Source: Acinetobacter pittii (lineage in GTDB: Bacteria; Pseudomonadota; Gammaproteobacteria; Pseudomonadales; Moraxellaceae). From it: a stretch of DNA of 64,000 nucleotides. Position numbers and translations under genes: made by a program. Location: the NCBI RefSeq assembly GCF_034067285.1, contig NZ_CP139286.1, forward strand, positions 3,596,001 through 3,660,000, read 5' to 3'. Below are positions 61,014 to 64,000 of the stretch, in pieces. The notes below the pieces were generated by a model. That model was not told where the DNA came from. It saw nothing but the letters and a program-made list of their open reading frames with translations, and ran no database searches. How positions within the stretch are numbered: the stretch's first letter is position 1; every line of letters starts with the position of its first letter.

Positions 61014-61029
61014 TGGACTAAGCTTTTAT

Positions 61030-62100
61030 TTAACTATTTTTATCCCAGAACTTTCTGAAGTTTTTACTGATCTCGATGGTATAGCGTTTTGCCTTTTTCG
61101 AAATAGGTGTCAAGTTTATAAAACCATGGGTTTGATCTGGATATTCTTCATAATGCATTTTGACACCATTTTGTCTTAGCTTATAGCTATAAATTTTTGC
61201 TTCGTCATGCAGTACGTCATGACCAGCCGTAATCACAAAAGCTGGTGGATTCTTTTTCAAATTACCATAGGTTGGAGAAATAATTGGATCATCTAATTCT
61301 ACATTATGCTGAGTTGCATAATATTGAGTGACATAATTAATATCGCTATCCGTCAAAACTAATCCTTCGTTATAAGCATAAAAAGAAGGATGTCGACTTT
61401 TAAAATCAACTGTAGGATAAATGAGAAGCTGTGCTTGTGGAGCATAAGGTTTGTTTACTGATCGTTGAGCGACAACCGTACTGATATTTCCGCCTGCACT
61501 ATCCCCTGCTACAGCAATACGATTTTTTAATATTTTTAGCTGTCTACGATTTTGATAGACCCAAGCCAATGCATCTTCGCATGATTGAATTAAATGTTGA
61601 GGTGAGACTTCTGGGGCAAGAGGATAATCAATGCTGAGTACTTGTACTTTTGCGTATTTCGCCAATATGCGGCACACCTCATCATGAGTATCTAATCCAC
61701 CCACGACAAAACCTCCTCCGTGATAGAAAACCAGTAGAGGTAATTTTTTATTAGGTGCCGGGTGATAGTGTCTTGCGAAGATAGTTCCGCTTTGAAGAGG
61801 TAAGCGAATATCTTCTACAGAATCAACTTCTGTTGATTTCTGACGGATAGCCAACATTTGTGTATCGAATTGGCGTCTAGAATCAATAGGATCTGAACCA
61901 ATAAAACCGATACGTCCCTGTTTAATTTGTACGGCCATCATACATTTAGTAAATGAGTCGAGATCTGGGTATTGGTAGGAATATCCAAGAATTTTGGCAA
62001 GTGATTCTTGAGCCAATCGAGGTAACTTATCAAGAGCTCGAGCAGCAGGCCCTTGGCCCTTATCTAGCAATGTTTGAATTTTTTGATTAAATGCTGTCAT
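61030..62100 (-). CDS. alpha/beta hydrolase, hormone-sensitive-lipase-type esterase
   Basis: 356 residues from ATG 62100 with GGAG six bases upstream; an in-frame ATG at 62112 would overlap that site. The HSL family oxyanion motif is HGGGFVVGG (about 131-139), the nucleophile Ser is in GDSAGG (about 204-209), and the acid/His pair is in the C-terminal HDVLHDE and DQTHGF. No signal peptide is seen. Likely hydrolyses short- to medium-chain esters. A roughly 100-residue helical N-terminal cap precedes the core. Transcribed alone. Confidence 0.93.
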   Translation of the reverse strand: MTAFNQKIQTLLDKGQGPAARALDKLPRLAQESLAKILGYSYQYPDLDSFTKCMMAVQIKQGRIGFIGSDPIDSRRQFDTQMLAIRQKSTEVDSVEDIRLPLQSGTIFARHYHPAPNKKLPLLVFYHGGGFVVGGLDTHDEVCRILAKYAKVQVLSIDYPLAPEVSPQHLIQSCEDALAWVYQNRRQLKILKNRIAVAGDSAGGNISTVVAQRSVNKPYAPQAQLLIYPTVDFKSRHPSFYAYNEGLVLTDSDINYVTQYYATQHNVELDDPIISPTYGNLKKNPPAFVITAGHDVLHDEAKIYSYKLRQNGVKMHYEEYPDQTHGFINLTPISKKAKRYTIEISKNFRKFWDKNS

Positions 62101-62309
62101 GCCTATCTCCATGAATTCCTTTTATCCTTCATATTTTCTACAGAATTCTTTGTTGTTTGACTATATTCGCATACAACTCATGTAATCAAGATACAAAGGT
62201 AAAAACCAATCTACGCTAATCTGATTTATAGCAAATGTCATTAACAAATCTGTCGTTTAAAACAGGACTTTTTTGCCAATTATTGTTAACAGACAAAGGA
62301 GATTGTGCT

Positions 62310-62636
62310 ATGTCAGCAAAACTAGTTGTTACTTTGTTAGCAACCAGTCTTTTAACTGCAGGCTGTGTTGCTTATACAGATGACCCTTATTATCGCGGTG
62401 GTTATGATTACCATGATCATGATGATGATCGTTATGACCGTAACGATGGACGTCGATATAGTGATTGGGAGCGAAAACGTTGGGAAGAGCGTAAAAGAAT
62501 ATACGAACAACAACGTAAAGATGCTCGCGAACAGGACAAAAATCGTCGGGATTGGGAAAAAAGACATCGTGAATGGGAAAAAAAACGCTTAGAAGATAGA
62601 GATCATGACCATCGAGATTATCGTCATGATGACTAA
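62310..62636 (+). CDS. small lipoprotein with charged, Trp/Glu/Arg-repeat helix
   Basis: 108 residues from ATG 62310, with AAAGGAG eight bases upstream; a longer in-frame start at 62235 is rejected. Lipoprotein signal with lipobox LTAGC. The mature part starts with an Asp/Tyr/His-rich segment (DYHDHDDDRYDRNDGRRY), then a highly charged helix with repeated DWE/EWE + Lys/Arg units (SDWERKRWEE, RDWEKRHREWEKKR), and ends in another Asp/His-rich tail (DHDHRDYRHDD). No known family. Metal binding by the His/Asp ends and coiled-coil formation are inference. Confidence 0.82.
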   Translation: MSAKLVVTLLATSLLTAGCVAYTDDPYYRGGYDYHDHDDDRYDRNDGRRYSDWERKRWEERKRIYEQQRKDAREQDKNRRDWEKRHREWEKKRLEDRDHDHRDYRHDD

Positions 62637-62650
62637 TCTCATTACTATAT

Positions 62651-62688
62651 AAAAAGCCCCAAAGAGATAAGTCTTTTGGGGCTTTTTT
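62651..62688 (+). terminator. terminator after charged lipoprotein gene
   Basis: AAAAAGCCCCAAAAGA-type stem paired with TCTTTTGGGGCTTTTTT, positions as given, ending in a T-run. Confidence 0.9.
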
Positions 62689-62802
62689 GAGAATTCTAAA
62701 TTCTCTTAATTATAGAGTAATGAGTAGCAGCTCACTTCATACATAAATCGGCATCTTAAATATATGACTCTATAATTTTTTAACTGTTCTTATCGCTAAG
62801 AA

Positions 62803-63033
62803 TTACTGAGCTGTCGCAGAACCTGAAACAGAACCAGAAGCACCAGCATCAACTTGACCTGGTTGTGCTTGACCAGAAACACCAGCATCTACACCTACAC
62901 CAGCTTGTACGCCAGATGGGCTAGCGCTAGTTTGAGCAGAACCTGATGCGTTTAAACCAGCTTCAGATGCACAACCAACAGCTGTAAAAGCAACACCAGC
63001 AAGTACTACAGAGATAAGACCTAATTTTTTCAT
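62803..63033 (-). CDS. small low-complexity Gly/Ala/Ser lipoprotein
   Basis: 76 residues from ATG 63033, with AAGGAAAG about nine bases upstream; a longer in-frame start at 63072 is rejected. Signal MKKLGLISVVLAGVAFTAVGC with lipobox AVGC. The mature 56 residues consist almost only of Gly, Ala, Ser, Val, Gln, Asp, Thr and Pro, with no aromatic, Lys or Arg residue, in GVxxG / DAGxSG-like repeats. Probably an unstructured surface or periplasmic lipoprotein. No family recognised. Confidence 0.82.
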   Translation of the reverse strand: MKKLGLISVVLAGVAFTAVGCASEAGLNASGSAQTSASPSGVQAGVGVDAGVSGQAQPGQVDAGASGSVSGSATAQ

Positions 63034-63368
63034 AATCGCTTTCCTTTCATTACGACAAACATTTAAATGCAAAGTTCATCTTCGCGCTGCCTATAATTCA
63101 CAATTTTTTTTTCTGGCGTGCGTATCATTGGTTGTCTTTTGTAGTAATAGAAGTACAAATTGTGCAATTTTTTATTAAAATCTCTTCCTTAGCCTCACCT
63201 CTACCTTTTATATGGAAGCAACAACTTAAGCTTTTGTTTAATTTTATCAATTTCTAATTTTTATCTTAGCCTTTTACTCTAGTCAAAAATTTTCTCTTTA
63301 TAGAAACGCTATATAAGGTGCGTAGAATGTTACAGAGACTTTTTACTTAAAAATGTCTTATCCCATCG

Positions 63369-63399
63369 AAAAAAGCCGGGTATAGACCACGGCTTTTTT
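63369..63399 (-). terminator. terminator of metallo-beta-lactamase-fold gene
   Basis: AAAAAGCCG / CGGCTTTTT stem with an 11-base loop, 25 bases after the stop at 63425. The remaining part of the 63034-63424 gap is AT-rich; it should hold the promoter of the small lipoprotein gene, but none is assigned. Confidence 0.82.
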
Positions 63400-63424
63400 G
63401 AATTTTTTAGCGCGTCACCTTAAA

Positions 63425-64000
63425 TTATGGCCATTGCATCTCGCCTTTTACAACTTTTGCGCCTAGCTCAAGGCTATCCACACTCTTTAATGTTGGATAT
63501 TGTTTCTGCATGAGCTGACTTAGCTCACCCGCATTTTTACTTACTTTAACCGCTTTCTCATAGCTCTTGAGATAGTCGATAGAAAAGTTAACTGCATCTA
63601 AACCTTGTGGAGCTCCCTCAACCATATGGGCTGGAACAACTGTTTGAGGCTGCAATGCTTTGATATTTTCTAAAGTTTGAATCACTTCATTGCGGTCTTT
63701 AACTTTTGGTGTATCCGCCATCCATAAATGAATGCCTGAAGAGACAGGAATACCCCCTACTACTGCTTTAGAAGAAGGAATCCATAAATAAGTAAGTTCT
63801 TTCTTACCTTTAATTTCGATTGACTCATTTTCTAACTTTAAAGTTTTAGCAGTATAAGCTTGAGGCACAATAATTTGGCTAGGCGCATTTGCACCCATTT
63901 GTGGACCCCAATATTTCACCTTAAGCGCTTGAGTATCTTGGATATGTTTAACAGTTTCCGGCGTTGCGATAATTTGTACATTTGGGAAGTATTGTTTAAA
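63425..64000 (-). CDS. metallo-beta-lactamase-fold hydrolase, N-terminus beyond window edge
   Basis: The frame is open from the stop at 63425 to base 64000, giving 191 C-terminal residues. Visible parts include FPNVQIIATPETVKHIQ, an LTYLWIPSSKAVVGGIPVSSGIHLWMADTP segment and VVPAHM, consistent with the second half of a glyoxalase II-like fold, where VVPGH is usual. The HxHxDH zinc motif would be in the missing part. An internal GTG at 63919 is not the true start. Function is unclear; the call is by pattern only. Confidence 0.68.
   Translation of the reverse strand, partial: FKQYFPNVQIIATPETVKHIQDTQALKVKYWGPQMGANAPSQIIVPQAYTAKTLKLENESIEIKGKKELTYLWIPSSKAVVGGIPVSSGIHLWMADTPKVKDRNEVIQTLENIKALQPQTVVPAHMVEGAPQGLDAVNFSIDYLKSYEKAVKVSKNAGELSQLMQKQYPTLKSVDSLELGAKVVKGEMQWP

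Noticed and set aside
62352..62567. Hydrophobic open frames on both strands over the charged lipoprotein gene
   Set aside because: Ile/Met-rich products are what out-of-frame reading of GAT/CGT-rich codons gives; the lipoprotein frame has the signal and ribosome-binding site.

Overview
The window looks like an origin-proximal piece of an Acinetobacter baumannii-group chromosome. The gene order matches that species as I remember it: a capsule (K) locus of the wza-wzb-wzc / gna / itrA-galU-ugd-gpi type beside two FKBP genes, murJ, ampD, nadC, a phosphocholine-specific phospholipase C, rph, a desaturase, dsbA, argA, the ssu genes, ribF-ileS-lspA and an rRNA operon. The DNA is AT-rich throughout and most AT-rich in the variable centre of the K locus. 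No insertion sequence, prophage, integron or CRISPR array was seen.

Positions 1-22260 are most of a capsule locus. A long leftward operon runs gna, a pseudaminic acid module (pseB, pseC, a pseF-aldo/keto reductase fusion, an SDR oxidoreductase, pseG, pseH, pseI), wzx, a KpsS-like transferase, wzy, two glycosyltransferases, the initiating transferase itrA, galU, ugd and a truncated gpi. The divergent rightward operon is wza-wzb-wzc, the export machinery. Together these predict a Wzy-dependent capsule whose repeat unit is started by ItrA on undecaprenyl phosphate, extended by three transferases and decorated with a 5,7-diacylamido nonulosonic acid. Two points stand out: the protein in the ugd position lacks the catalytic cysteine of UDP-sugar dehydrogenases, and the pseudaminic acid module carries two oxidoreductases that the six-step pathway does not need.

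Positions 22400-38900 hold housekeeping and envelope genes: two FKBP prolyl isomerases, murJ, ampD, nadC, a small convergent membrane-protein gene, a phospholipase C preceded by a tiny lipoprotein gene, rph, a fatty-acid desaturase/ferredoxin reductase pair with a divergent DesT-like TetR regulator and a regularly spaced operator array, a second TetR gene, dsbA, the ubiG-mupP-yciK cluster and two RcnB-family genes.

Positions 39000-54400 hold argA, a sulfonate uptake/desulfonation operon (two ssuA paralogues, ssuD, ssuC, ssuB), a TetR regulator, a short nucleosidase, a TehA/SLAC1-family transporter, ribF-ileS-lspA-fkpB, an FMN reductase and an ankyrin-repeat protein. Positions 54525-60223 are a complete leftward rRNA operon (16S, tRNA-Ile, tRNA-Ala, 23S, 5S) with promoter, processing stems and terminator. 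The right end holds a secreted cyclophilin, an HSL-type esterase, two small lipoproteins and the C-terminal part of a metallo-beta-lactamase-fold protein.

The least expected signal is a pair of parS-like ParB-binding sites, one inside the start of ssuC and one in the gap upstream of the cyclophilin gene. They share 15 of 16 bases in opposite orientation. They fit a position near oriC, probably to the right of the window because the rRNA operon and the main capsule operon both read leftward.
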